A DNA stretch of 64,000 bases from an uncultured Pelagibacteraceae bacterium. Its GTDB lineage: Bacteria > Pseudomonadota > Alphaproteobacteria > Pelagibacterales > Pelagibacteraceae. The stretch covers positions 1 to 64,000 of the forward strand of contig CABYFG010000005.1 in the NCBI GenBank assembly GCA_902518185.1, read 5' to 3'. Below the pieces are notes generated by a model. It was given only the letters and a program-made list of their open reading frames with translations. It ran no database searches and was not told where the DNA came from. Position 1 is the stretch's first letter, and each line of letters begins with the position of its first letter. The translations under genes and the position numbers were made by a program. Below, in pieces: positions 19,047-29,192 of this stretch.

Positions 19047-19267
19047 TGTTTCCTAAAAAATACTTTGATCTTATATTTATTTTAATTATGGGTTTTGGAA
19101 TGAGTTTATTAATGACTCTAATTATCACATATATCAACACTGGTATGGATAAAGATTATATCAATAGATTCTTAAGAGCATGGGTTGTTAGTTTACCTAT
19201 AGCTATAATAGCAGCATTAATTCTTGGTCCTCCAATTAAAAAATTAGTAGATAAAATTACTAAATAG
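19046..19267 (+). CDS. DUF2798 family small membrane protein
   Basis: Two TM helices; FILIMGFGMSLLMTLIITYIN...RAWVVSLPIAIIAAL. Confidence 0.75.
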   Translation: MFPKKYFDLIFILIMGFGMSLLMTLIITYINTGMDKDYINRFLRAWVVSLPIAIIAALILGPPIKKLVDKITK

Positions 19268-19281
19268 TCTTAGTGTGAATT

Positions 19282-19617
19282 GTGAGTAGTTTATCAGGAT
19301 ATATATTTCTTTTATTAGCTATTATACTTGGAATAACTTCAAATGGTTTTTTAAAATCTACTAATGAATTTACAATAATTGGACCAACTATTTTTTGTAT
19401 CATATCTATAGTTGCTTGTATTTTTTGTTTATCTAAAGCAATGAATATTATTCCAGTTGGTTTTACATACGCGACATATGGAGGTTTAACCATAACTGCA
19501 GTAACATTGTTTGGTATTTTTAAATATCAGCAAATTCCAAACCTTTATGGGATTATTGGAATTAGTTTGATAATTATTGGTGTAATTCTCATAAATACCT
19601 TGGGTAAAACTAGTTAG
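19282..19617 (+). CDS. SMR-family transporter (GTG start)
   Basis: Four TM; MNIIPVGFTYATYGGLTI...; SMR pattern. Confidence 0.78.
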   Translation: MSSLSGYIFLLLAIILGITSNGFLKSTNEFTIIGPTIFCIISIVACIFCLSKAMNIIPVGFTYATYGGLTITAVTLFGIFKYQQIPNLYGIIGISLIIIGVILINTLGKTS

Positions 19618-20413
19618 AAACTGGTTTTAAAATTTTAAGCATTTTTTTATGCAAACTATTATTAGCTGAGCAAATAATATTTCCAGCTTTCTTAGCGTCA
19701 TCATTCTTCCAAGTCGAGACAATCCCTTTTGCAGCCTCAATGATTGGTATTAAAGCATGAATATCCCAAATTTTATTTCCACATTGAATAACAACATCAA
19801 GTTTACCCTCAGCAAAATGAGAATAACTTAAAGCATCTGAGCAAGGAAATTGCATTCTTCTCAAAATTTGAGGAATTTTTTTTTGTTTATTTAATGACAG
19901 GCTGCCATGAAAAGCTGCTGACAATTTCATTTTAGAATAAGTTGCTTTTTGATTTACAAATATTTTCTTTTTTTTTCCATTTTCTGAAACATACGCAGAA
20001 TTAAATGAGGTATTAAAATAAAACTTTTTAAGAATTGGAAAATTTGCAAGACCTACGACTGGGTTACCTTTATAATTTAAAGATATCAAATTACTCCAAG
20101 TTGGATTTCCTATCACAAATGATCGAGTTCCATCGATAGGATCAATAATCCATGAATAATCACTTTTAGTTTTTTTATACCCAAATTCCTCACCTATAAC
20201 TTGGTGATTCGGAAACTTTTTTTTAATTTCATTTCTAATGAATTTTTCAAAAGCTTTATCTGCAGTTGTCACAGGGTCATAACCACTTCTGAGTTTATTT
20301 GATACTTTAAAAGGTTTGTTTAATCTAGAGTAATAAAATCTGGTTAATTTCTTAGCTAAATTTTCAATGAATTTAGAATAAAGTTTATAGTCTGATGATT
20401 TTAAAATTTGCAC
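19610..20413 (-). CDS. Inositol monophosphatase family protein (histidinol-phosphatase-like)
   Basis: DPVTTADKAFEKFIRN, GEEFG, IDPIDGTRSFVIGNPTW, KIWDIHALIPIIEAAKG. Confidence 0.93.
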   Translation of the reverse strand: MQILKSSDYKLYSKFIENLAKKLTRFYYSRLNKPFKVSNKLRSGYDPVTTADKAFEKFIRNEIKKKFPNHQVIGEEFGYKKTKSDYSWIIDPIDGTRSFVIGNPTWSNLISLNYKGNPVVGLANFPILKKFYFNTSFNSAYVSENGKKKKIFVNQKATYSKMKLSAAFHGSLSLNKQKKIPQILRRMQFPCSDALSYSHFAEGKLDVVIQCGNKIWDIHALIPIIEAAKGIVSTWKNDDAKKAGNIICSANNSLHKKMLKILKPVSN

Positions 20414-20478
20414 AACGCTCTAATACTATTTTATTACTATTGATTAAAGTAAAATTTTAAATAATGATTAAATAATAC

Positions 20479-21579
20479 ATGGAATTAGAATTAAAAGATA
20501 ATAAAGTATTTTTTGAAAGCAAGGGTCTTAAAAAAGAAATACACCCGTTTTGGCTAAGAGAAAGAATTAATGGAGAAAATTTTGTTGACAAGTCTACTCA
20601 GCAAAGATTGTTTGATCCAACTAAATTACCAGAAAAGATCCAAATAAAAGATCTGAAGTTAACTAGTAATTTTTTAAAAGTGAGATTTAATGATGGGACT
20701 TCTACCAAAATTACCTTGGTCGATATTTTTAAAGAATTCTCAAATATTAATGATGTTAAACAAATTGAAAAAATAAAATGGGACTCTTCATTTAAAAATC
20801 AAAATAGTTTCACATTCAAAGAAAATTTATTTGAAACAGTTGAAATGTACAATGCCTTGATTAATTTTTATCAATATGGTTTTGTAATCTTTAAAAATGT
20901 ACCAACAAAAAATAATTATATTATAAACTTTGCAAATTCTATAGGAAGTGTGAGACGTACAAACTTTGGTGAATTCTTTAATGTAAAATCAAAACCAAAT
21001 CCAAATGACTTAGCTTATACATCTTTGCCTTTGGCTCCACATACTGATAATCCATATAGAAATCCTGTGCCATGTATTCAAATGCTTCATTGTATAGAAA
21101 ATGAAGTTACGGGCGGTTTATCAACTCTAGTTGATGGATATACTGTTTCTGAGAAACTTAAAAAAGATTTTCCAGAATATTATAAAATTTTAACTGAAGT
21201 AAAAATACGTTTTCAATTTATTGATGAAAGTTTAATTTTAGAGGATTGGGCTGAAATGATTCAGTTAGATGAAAACAGCAATTTCAAACAAGTACGTTTT
21301 AGTCCAAGATTGGATTTTGTCCCATTAATTGACAAAGAAAAATTAGATCTATTTTATTCTGCAAGAAAAAAAATATCTGAACTTTATAATTCAGAAAATT
21401 ATAGAATAGAATTTAAGCTTGTTCCAGGGGATCTGTTAATGATGGATAACTATAGGTTATTGCATGGCAGAACCACTTATGATGCTAATGAAGGAAATCG
21501 TTTTCTTCAGGGATGTTATATTGATTATGATAGCACTGAGGGCAGGCTTAAACATTTAAAAAGAAAATTTAATTATTAG
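20479..21579 (+). CDS. Gamma-butyrobetaine hydroxylase / TauD-family 2-oxoglutarate dioxygenase
   Basis: APHTDNPYRNPVP iron motif; LLHGRTTYDANEGNRFLQGCYIDYD. Confidence 0.87.
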   Translation: MELELKDNKVFFESKGLKKEIHPFWLRERINGENFVDKSTQQRLFDPTKLPEKIQIKDLKLTSNFLKVRFNDGTSTKITLVDIFKEFSNINDVKQIEKIKWDSSFKNQNSFTFKENLFETVEMYNALINFYQYGFVIFKNVPTKNNYIINFANSIGSVRRTNFGEFFNVKSKPNPNDLAYTSLPLAPHTDNPYRNPVPCIQMLHCIENEVTGGLSTLVDGYTVSEKLKKDFPEYYKILTEVKIRFQFIDESLILEDWAEMIQLDENSNFKQVRFSPRLDFVPLIDKEKLDLFYSARKKISELYNSENYRIEFKLVPGDLLMMDNYRLLHGRTTYDANEGNRFLQGCYIDYDSTEGRLKHLKRKFNY

Positions 21580-22156
21580 ATAAATTTTCTATCTGTTTCT
21601 CAGCGTCTTTTATCGATTTTTCATAATCTAGGGACATTTGATCAGCACTTACTATCTCTACCTTTTCTATGCCAAAAAAATTTAAAATAAACTTCAACCA
21701 CGGAGTTAGAAAATCCTCATTGCTATTTAGCTTTGTCCCACCCGAAGTAATTACTAAATAAGCTCTCTTATTTTTTAGTAACCCTTCCCTTCTTCCATTG
21801 GGTTTAAATCTAAAAGTTTCCCCTACTCTTGCTGCAAGATCAGACCAGGCTTTTAAAGTTGCTGGAGGTCCATAATTATAAATTGGAGCAGAAATGATTA
21901 TAATATCACTCTCTTTCAATTCTTTTACAAGTGTATCTGAAAGTTTGAACATTTTTTTATGTGTCTCTGTTTGATTTTTTGGATCTATTTTCATCCCTGA
22001 CTCTGTTAAATTAGACACAAAAACCATTTCATCATTTAGATCTCTATAAATAACTTCATCATCAGGTTTTTTTATTTTATCCAAAAGTTTTTTTGCTAAA
22101 GCTCTTGAAGTTGAACCGTCTTTTCTAGCACTAGAGTCTATTTGATAAATTTTCAT
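21569..22156 (-). CDS. FMN-dependent NADH-azoreductase-like flavodoxin-fold protein
   Basis: IDSSARKDGSTSRALAKKLL; ISAPIYNYGPPATLKAWSDL. Confidence 0.87.
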   Translation of the reverse strand: MKIYQIDSSARKDGSTSRALAKKLLDKIKKPDDEVIYRDLNDEMVFVSNLTESGMKIDPKNQTETHKKMFKLSDTLVKELKESDIIIISAPIYNYGPPATLKAWSDLAARVGETFRFKPNGRREGLLKNKRAYLVITSGGTKLNSNEDFLTPWLKFILNFFGIEKVEIVSADQMSLDYEKSIKDAEKQIENLSNN

Positions 22157-22164
22157 AATTTAAT

Positions 22165-22872
22165 TTAACCAAAATTTTGTAAGAATGGAAAAATATTTAA
22201 TAAATAATATCCCAAGGCTTGCAATTGATTTGTTAATATCAAAATACCAGTAATTAATAGAATTATTCCACCTATTTTTGAAACTAAATTGATATTCTTT
22301 CTAAAATTTTTTGAAAAAATAAGGAACCTTTGTATTAAATAACCTGATAAAATAAACGGTATAGCTAATCCAATAGAGTAAAAAGATAACAATAATATTC
22401 CTTGGCTTAAACTTTCCTCAGTTGCGGCTAAAACTAAAATAGATCCTAAAATAGGTCCAATGCATGGTGTCCAACCAAATGCAAATGCCATTCCTATTAA
22501 TATTGGGCTAAATACACTTTTGTTAATATTTGTTTGAATTCTTTTTTCATAATTTAAAAATTTTAAATTTATTATTCCAATTATATGAAACGATAAGATT
22601 ATTATAACTAGTCCTGCGGCTATTCTTAATTCATAAGAATTATCCAGAAAAATTTTTCCAAGAAAAGTTGAAGCTGCTCCAAAAGTTATAAAGACTAAAG
22701 AAAAGCCAACTGTAAATAGAATAATTGGAAATAAATTGATGTTCTTTTTATCAACAAGTTCATCTATAGAACTTCCAGAAATATAAGAAATATAACCAGG
22801 TATGAGTGGTAAAACGCATGGTGATAAAAAACTTATCAATCCAGCTCCAAATGCAATAATTAATTCAATCAT
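22165..22872 (-). CDS. ccdA: Cytochrome c biogenesis protein CcdA
   Basis: GAGLISFLSPCVLPLIPGYISYISG and AFGWTPCIGPILGSIL. Confidence 0.95.
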   Translation of the reverse strand: MIELIIAFGAGLISFLSPCVLPLIPGYISYISGSSIDELVDKKNINLFPIILFTVGFSLVFITFGAASTFLGKIFLDNSYELRIAAGLVIIILSFHIIGIINLKFLNYEKRIQTNINKSVFSPILIGMAFAFGWTPCIGPILGSILVLAATEESLSQGILLLSFYSIGLAIPFILSGYLIQRFLIFSKNFRKNINLVSKIGGIILLITGILILTNQLQALGYYLLNIFPFLQNFG

Positions 22873-23717
22873 TACTTTTCTTTAACAACTTTCAATTTTT
22901 GTTCCCCAAGATTGTCTACCTTTAAAATCATTTCATCACCATCTTTTAAATAATCTGGTGGATTCATTCCCATCCCCACTCCTGCTGGTGTGCCTGTTGT
23001 GATAATATCACCTGGCATTAAAGTTATAAATTGACTTATATGTGAAATTAAAAAATTAAAATTAAATATCATTAAACTGGTATTTCCTGTTTGTCTTCTT
23101 TTTCCATTAAGATCTAAAGATAAATTTAAATTAAATAGATTATCAATTTCATCCTTTGTTACCAAATACGGACCCAATGGACCAAAAGTGTCTCCAGATT
23201 TACCTTTTACCCATTGACCACCTCTATCTTTTTGCCATTCTCTCTCACTTATATCATTACAAATACAATAACCTAGTACATGTTTCTGAGCTTCATCCTC
23301 TTTAACATATTTAGCTTTACTTCCAATAACCATTGCAATTTCTACTTCGTGATCTAAAGACTTTGAATTTTTCGGTATTACAATATTATCATTTGGTCCG
23401 ACAATACAATTTGGAGATTTATTAAAAACAATTGGCTCTTTTGGAGCATCAGAATTTGTTTCCTCAGCATGAGCCTTATAATTTAAACCTATTGCTATAA
23501 AATTTGCTGGTTTTATTACACAAGGTCCAATTCTTTTGATGCTTTCAATCAATGGAAGAGAATTTAAATCTAGCTTTTTTATTTTATCTAAATTTTCAAA
23601 ATTCAATGTGTCAGGGTTTAAATCATTAATTAATGACGATAAATCTCGGTAATTGTTTTCGCTATCAATGATTGCGGGTTTTTCTTCTCCAACACTACCT
23701 ATTCTACACAATTTCAT
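22872..23717 (-). CDS. Fumarylacetoacetate hydrolase family protein
   Basis: IAIGLNYKAHAEET, DHEVEIAMVIG, GYCICNDISEREWQ, TGTPAGVGMGMNP. Confidence 0.93.
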   Translation of the reverse strand: MKLCRIGSVGEEKPAIIDSENNYRDLSSLINDLNPDTLNFENLDKIKKLDLNSLPLIESIKRIGPCVIKPANFIAIGLNYKAHAEETNSDAPKEPIVFNKSPNCIVGPNDNIVIPKNSKSLDHEVEIAMVIGSKAKYVKEDEAQKHVLGYCICNDISEREWQKDRGGQWVKGKSGDTFGPLGPYLVTKDEIDNLFNLNLSLDLNGKRRQTGNTSLMIFNFNFLISHISQFITLMPGDIITTGTPAGVGMGMNPPDYLKDGDEMILKVDNLGEQKLKVVKEK

Positions 23718-23777
23718 ATTTCTATTCCTAAACTTTAATAATCAGCTCATTTGTAGTAAATAAATTTTATTCTCTAG

Positions 23778-24680
23778 TCAATAATTTGTGGTTCTTGCTA
23801 ATCGAGCTGCACCCCGAACACCGCTTGCGTCACCAAATTTAGGTTTTAAAAAAGTCCCCTCAAATTCACCCCCTGCCACAAATTTTTTCATTTTTTGTTT
23901 AATTTCATCTAAAAAATTTATTTCGTTAGATACCCCGCCCCCGAAAACAAACACATCTGGATCAATAATATTAACAACAGTGGCTAAAGACATAGCAAGT
24001 TGATCCTTATATTTATCAATTAGTTTTTCTGCATCTAAATCAAGTTTTCTATGCATTTCAAATATCTTTTGAGCAGATAAATCTTTTTTAAACTCGTTTT
24101 TGAACGCTTTAGAAATGCCTATACCTGCAACAAAGTTCTCTATTTCTCCAGCTCTTAAATTAGTTTTTTTTATTTGAACACCTTCAATACAAGCACTCGG
24201 TATTTGATTGTGCCCCCATTCTCCAGTAATCCCATTAGGTCCATTGACAATTCGTTTATCTATAACTAAACCGCCTCCAACACCAGATCCAAGAATTACC
24301 CCAAAAACAATTTTATAATGTTTTCCAGAACCATCTATTGCTTCTGATAAAGCAAAACAGTTTGCATCATTTTCACAATAAATTTCTTTACCAATCTCAC
24401 TCCGCAAATCTCTTTGTAAAGGTTTACCATTTATCCAAAAAGAATTAGGCGCATTTTTAACTAGTCCTGTTTGAATAGAATGAATCCCTGGATGACACAC
24501 GCCCACTGGTAATTCTTTACCAGCTTTACGCTCGAGTTCGATAACTATTTCTTTAATTATGGATAATGTATCTTTATAATTTTTTGGAACTTCGGTTCTT
24601 TCTCTATGATGCTCATTGCCAACATCATCTAATAACACATACTCTATTTTACTTGCCCCAAGATCGATACCAATCTGCAT
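23778..24680 (-). CDS. ROK-family sugar kinase
   Basis: IGIDLGASKIEYVLLD, ENDANCFALSEA, GVILGSGVGGGLV, FGGGVSN. Confidence 0.9.
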   Translation of the reverse strand: MQIGIDLGASKIEYVLLDDVGNEHHRERTEVPKNYKDTLSIIKEIVIELERKAGKELPVGVCHPGIHSIQTGLVKNAPNSFWINGKPLQRDLRSEIGKEIYCENDANCFALSEAIDGSGKHYKIVFGVILGSGVGGGLVIDKRIVNGPNGITGEWGHNQIPSACIEGVQIKKTNLRAGEIENFVAGIGISKAFKNEFKKDLSAQKIFEMHRKLDLDAEKLIDKYKDQLAMSLATVVNIIDPDVFVFGGGVSNEINFLDEIKQKMKKFVAGGEFEGTFLKPKFGDASGVRGAARLARTTNY

Positions 24681-24683
24681 ATT

Positions 24684-25844
24684 TTATCTCATTAATTTAT
24701 TTATTTCTTTATTGGTAAAAAGTTTTGGAATTTTACATGTTGTGCTAAGTCTAATTGGTTTATTTGTTTTAGCTGATTGCATAGTTGATTGTATCAAGTC
24801 AAGAACATGCAAAGATACTTCTCCATTGCATCTATGTATTTTTTTTTTATTAATACAATAAGCCATTTCTGCAAGACCAACTCCTCTGTAATTAGCATTA
24901 GTAGGTGACTCATTTGCTCTAGAACTTTGCGTTCTAATATTAATTTTTCCTAGCGGCAATTGATTTGTTTTAAATTCTTTCCATGGGCTTCCTAATTTTT
25001 TACAAACATAAACTGAGCCACCAAACATATTAGGATCTGGTACAATCATTGAACCTTTGGTTCCATAAAGTTCAATATGATTTCTTTGATGAGCAATAAC
25101 ATCAAAAGATAAAGTGAGTCTGATTATGCTTCCATTTTCAAATATGATTGTTGTAAAATATGTAGTTGGACATTCTACCTTAATTCTTTTTCCCTTTTTA
25201 GGACCAATACCAATTGTTCTAAATCTTGAACCTTTCATTAAACTTGCTGCTTTTACCTCTTTGGCTGGACCCAATAAATTTACTAATGCAGTGAGATAAT
25301 AAGGTCCCATATCGATTACTGGGCCACCTTCTTTTTTTGCAAACCATGGTTCTGGATCAGGATGATAAGATTGAACCCCTGGAAAAGCAAAAATCGCATT
25401 ACCTAAATTTACTTTGCCTATACTTTTACTTTCTAATAATTCTTTCGATTTTTGATTGCCTCCTCCTAAAAAAGTATCTGGAGCATTTCCTAAATATAAT
25501 TTCTTTTTTTTTGAAAGTTTTAGTAATTCTTTTCCGTCTTTTAAATTAATTGCTAATGGTTTTTCTGAGTATACATGTTTTCCATTTAACAATGACTTTT
25601 TTGCAATTTGGTAATGAACTTTTGGAGGGGTTAGATTTAATATTATTTCAACCTGTTTATCTTTAAGTAAATTACTTACCGAAACTGCTTTAATTTTATA
25701 AATTTTAGCACATTTCTTGGCTGCTTTTTTTTTAACATCTGCACATTTAATGATTTTAAAATTTTTGAAATATTTATGAGCTCTGAAATATGTTTCTGCA
25801 ATATGACCACAACCAATTAAGCCAACTTTAAATACTTTGCTCAT
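24684..25844 (-). CDS. Gfo/Idh/MocA family oxidoreductase
   Basis: VGLIGCGHIAETYF and KHVYSEKPLAINLKDG. Confidence 0.92.
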   Translation of the reverse strand: MSKVFKVGLIGCGHIAETYFRAHKYFKNFKIIKCADVKKKAAKKCAKIYKIKAVSVSNLLKDKQVEIILNLTPPKVHYQIAKKSLLNGKHVYSEKPLAINLKDGKELLKLSKKKKLYLGNAPDTFLGGGNQKSKELLESKSIGKVNLGNAIFAFPGVQSYHPDPEPWFAKKEGGPVIDMGPYYLTALVNLLGPAKEVKAASLMKGSRFRTIGIGPKKGKRIKVECPTTYFTTIIFENGSIIRLTLSFDVIAHQRNHIELYGTKGSMIVPDPNMFGGSVYVCKKLGSPWKEFKTNQLPLGKINIRTQSSRANESPTNANYRGVGLAEMAYCINKKKIHRCNGEVSLHVLDLIQSTMQSAKTNKPIRLSTTCKIPKLFTNKEINKLMR

Positions 25845-25849
25845 TAGGG

Positions 25850-27694
25850 TTATACTCCCTGTCTTTGTTTTGCTTTGCCTTCTTTGTGTAATTTTAGAGC
25901 TTTTTCATTTTCTTTGGTTTTAGGAATTTCTAAAGTTGGACTTTCCCAATAAGCTGATCCTTCAAGCCATTGATACGAATGAGTTTTGATTGAAATAACG
26001 TAAGTCACTTTTGATTTCTTCGCTCTTTTGAAAGCTTCCTCTAATTCACTGATAGAACTTACCTCTTCAGACTTTGCCCCCATACTTTCTGCATGTTTTG
26101 CAAAATTTACTTTTACTAAATTTGAGACATTTGAACTCTCAAATAAACAATTAAATTCTTTTCCACCTTTAAATAATTGAAGTCTATTAATGACAGCGTG
26201 ACCACCATTATCACAGACAATTACAATTAGTTTATTATTAGTTATTACAGATGAATATATATCTGAATTATAAAGTAAATATGATCCATCACCTACAAAT
26301 GTGATAACTTCTTTGTTTGGATTAGCCATTTTAATTCCTAAAGCTCCAGAAATTTCATAACTCATACAACTAAAGCCCCACTCTGTTTCATGAGTATTAA
26401 GTTCTCTTGGTCTCCAAATTTGAACAACTTCACCTACCAAACCTCCAGCTGCAGTGACAGCGATATCACTTGGATCAGAGTTTCTATAAATTGCACCAAC
26501 TGCATGAGCATAACTTGGGAGTTTTTGATTAGTTGGTCCACTTTCTTTATCAACATATTCATTCCAAGATTTAAGTTCATCTCTAGATTTTTTATGCCAT
26601 TCCTCGGATGCTTTCCAATCACCTAAAGCTTGTGATAGTTCATTTAGAGAAACTTTTGCATCTCCAATAATTGATTGTGCCATATGCTTACTAGCATCAA
26701 ATCTTGCAACATTAATTGATACTAATGAAAAATTTGGGTTTTCAAAATTGGACCATGATCCAGTTGTGAAATCTCCTAACTTAGTTCCAATAGCAATCGC
26801 TAAATCAGTTTTTTTTGCAAAGTTGTTTGCTGCTTTTCCTCCTAAACCTCCAATAGGTCCTAAAAAATGAGAATGGTCTCTTTTCATAGAAGAATAACCC
26901 ATTACAGTTTGTGTTACAGGTATATTGTGTTTAACTGCAAAAGTAGAAAGTTCCTCCATTGCATCTGAGTAAAAAACACCTCCACCAGAAATTATGATTG
27001 GATTTTTTGATTTTTTAATTTTTTCAGCTGCCTCTTTAATTTGAAAATCATCAGGTCTTGGTCTTCGTATATTATGGATTTTTTCTTTAAAAAAATCCTC
27101 AGGATAATCAAAAATTTCTCCTTGTATATCCTGACATAAAGATATGCATACTGGACCACAATCAGCTGGGTCTAATAAAACTTGTACAGCTTGGGGAAAT
27201 GTTTGTAAAATTTGTTCTGGTCTGGTTATTCTATCAAAATATTTTGTAACTGGTTTAAAAGCATCATTTTGAGTAATTCCTGGATTATTAAAATGTTCTA
27301 CTTGTTGTAAAACTGGATCAGGCATCCTGTTTGCGTAAGTATCACCTGGAAGAAATAAAATTGGTAGTCTATTACTCATCGCAACTGCTGCAGCTGTTAC
27401 CATATTTGTAGAACCAGGACCTACAGAACTTGTTGCTACAAATACTTGTTTTCTTCTTTTTGCTCTAGCGTAAGCAATTCCTGTTAAAGCCATGTTTTGC
27501 TCATGATGACCTCTATAAGTAGGAAGTTTATCTTTATTTTCCTCTAAAGCTTGTCCTAAACAAGCTACATTACCATGACCAAATATTCCAAAAGCACCAG
27601 CGAATAAAGGTTCTTTTTTACCATCGATAAGAATTTTTTGAGAAGTCAGGAACTTTACAATTGCATGAGCACATGTAAGCTTTATTTTTTTCAT
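25850..27694 (-). CDS. iolD: 3D-(3,5/4)-trihydroxycyclohexane-1,2-dione acylhydrolase
   Basis: FGIFGHGNVACLGQAL, RGHHEQNMALTGIAYARA, TPP domain GDGSYLLYNSDIYSS; IolD pattern. Confidence 0.93.
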   Translation of the reverse strand: MKKIKLTCAHAIVKFLTSQKILIDGKKEPLFAGAFGIFGHGNVACLGQALEENKDKLPTYRGHHEQNMALTGIAYARAKRRKQVFVATSSVGPGSTNMVTAAAVAMSNRLPILFLPGDTYANRMPDPVLQQVEHFNNPGITQNDAFKPVTKYFDRITRPEQILQTFPQAVQVLLDPADCGPVCISLCQDIQGEIFDYPEDFFKEKIHNIRRPRPDDFQIKEAAEKIKKSKNPIIISGGGVFYSDAMEELSTFAVKHNIPVTQTVMGYSSMKRDHSHFLGPIGGLGGKAANNFAKKTDLAIAIGTKLGDFTTGSWSNFENPNFSLVSINVARFDASKHMAQSIIGDAKVSLNELSQALGDWKASEEWHKKSRDELKSWNEYVDKESGPTNQKLPSYAHAVGAIYRNSDPSDIAVTAAGGLVGEVVQIWRPRELNTHETEWGFSCMSYEISGALGIKMANPNKEVITFVGDGSYLLYNSDIYSSVITNNKLIVIVCDNGGHAVINRLQLFKGGKEFNCLFESSNVSNLVKVNFAKHAESMGAKSEEVSSISELEEAFKRAKKSKVTYVISIKTHSYQWLEGSAYWESPTLEIPKTKENEKALKLHKEGKAKQRQGV

Positions 27695-27748
27695 AATTGT
27701 AGATATATTCTCTTAAAATTTCACTTAATTAACCATAAAATAAAAATT

Positions 27749-29191
27749 ATGTATAGTAAATTTGGGCAGTTCATTGATGGTAAGTGGCAACAAGCGGAAA
27801 AAAAAGAAACTTACGACGTTATAAATCCAGCTACGGAAGAAATTATTGGCCAAGCGTCTAAAGCTTCTTCAGCAGATGTTCAAAAAGCTCTTAAATCTGC
27901 AGTGAAAGGTTTGGAAGTTTGGAAAAACACTTTACCTTGGCAGAGATCATATATTATTAGAAAAATTGCTGATCTTTTAAGAAAAAAACAAGATGTTTTA
28001 GCAAAATGGTTAACGATTGAAGTTGGAAAACCTTTGGCAGAGGGAATTGGCGAAACTGGCGGGGCTGCTGATATTTTTGAGTGGAATGCTGAAGAAACAA
28101 AAAGAATTTATGGACAAACAGTCGAAAGTCGATTTCCAGATACGAGAGTTCATGTTTATTATCAGCCAGTTGGAGTTGTAGCAGCTTTAGTGCCATGGAA
28201 TTTTCCTTTGATTCTAGCAGCAAGAAAAATTTCAACAGCATTAGCTGCCGGATGTTCAGTAATTTGTAAGCCTGATGTAATTACTCCAGGAACAGTAATG
28301 GAGTTGGTAGATATTTGTAAAGAAGCGGGAGTCCCTCCTGGAGTTGTAAACTTATTATCAGGAGATCCTGAAAGTATTTCAAATGAGTTGTTAGAGTCTG
28401 ATATTATTAAAAAAGTTTCAATAACTGGATCAACAAGAGTAGGTAAATTAATCTTAAAAAAGGCCGCAGATAAAGTTCAAAGAGTCACAATGGAGCTTAG
28501 TGGACACTCACCTTTTATAGTTTTTGATGATGTTGATATAAATAAAGTTGCAGATATGGCAATTACTGCAAAATTTAGAAATAATGGTCAAGTTTGTATT
28601 TCACCTAACAGATTTTATATACAAGAAAATAAAAAAGACGAATTCATTAATGCGTTTATTGAAAGGACAAAAAAATTAAAAATTGGAAATGGTTTAGATG
28701 AAGGGGTTCAGTTAGGTCCTTTAACAACTGCAAAAAGATTAGGAGAAATAGAAGAATTAGTTGAAACAACTAAAAAGGAAGGAGCAAAAGTTTTATTGGG
28801 TGGAAAAAGACCTCAAGGATTTAACAAAGGATATTTTTATGAGCCAACAGTTTTTGACAATGTAAAGGACAATTTTACAATAATGAAACAAGAACCATTT
28901 GGTCCATTAGTTCCAATGTTGTCATTTAAAACTTTTGATGAAGTAGTTGAGAGAGCTAATGATAATGACTTAGGATTATGTAGTTATATTTATACAAATT
29001 CTATGGACAAAGCTCACAGAGCTTCAGAATTAATGGAAACTGGTACTGTTGCAGTAAACACTCCTGCAGTTGCGATAGCTGAGGCACCTTTTGGCGGAAT
29101 TAAACAAACTGGATATGGACGTGAAGGTGGTTCAATGGCAATTAAAGATTATCTTAATATAAAGTACACTCACCTTGGTTTGAAATCTTAA
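27749..29191 (+). CDS. Aldehyde dehydrogenase (semialdehyde-dehydrogenase-like)
   Basis: VNLLSGD, ELSGHSPFIVFDD, NNGQVCISPNRF; start set at Met38 of ORF (MYSKFGQFIDGKW); upstream part would overlap iolD. Confidence 0.93.
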   Translation: MYSKFGQFIDGKWQQAEKKETYDVINPATEEIIGQASKASSADVQKALKSAVKGLEVWKNTLPWQRSYIIRKIADLLRKKQDVLAKWLTIEVGKPLAEGIGETGGAADIFEWNAEETKRIYGQTVESRFPDTRVHVYYQPVGVVAALVPWNFPLILAARKISTALAAGCSVICKPDVITPGTVMELVDICKEAGVPPGVVNLLSGDPESISNELLESDIIKKVSITGSTRVGKLILKKAADKVQRVTMELSGHSPFIVFDDVDINKVADMAITAKFRNNGQVCISPNRFYIQENKKDEFINAFIERTKKLKIGNGLDEGVQLGPLTTAKRLGEIEELVETTKKEGAKVLLGGKRPQGFNKGYFYEPTVFDNVKDNFTIMKQEPFGPLVPMLSFKTFDEVVERANDNDLGLCSYIYTNSMDKAHRASELMETGTVAVNTPAVAIAEAPFGGIKQTGYGREGGSMAIKDYLNIKYTHLGLKS

Positions 29192-29192
29192 A

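Noticed and set aside
27638-27748. ORF-track N-terminal extension of the aldehyde dehydrogenase
   Set aside because: Overlaps the divergent iolD start; conserved ALDH N-terminus begins at the ATG at 27749.
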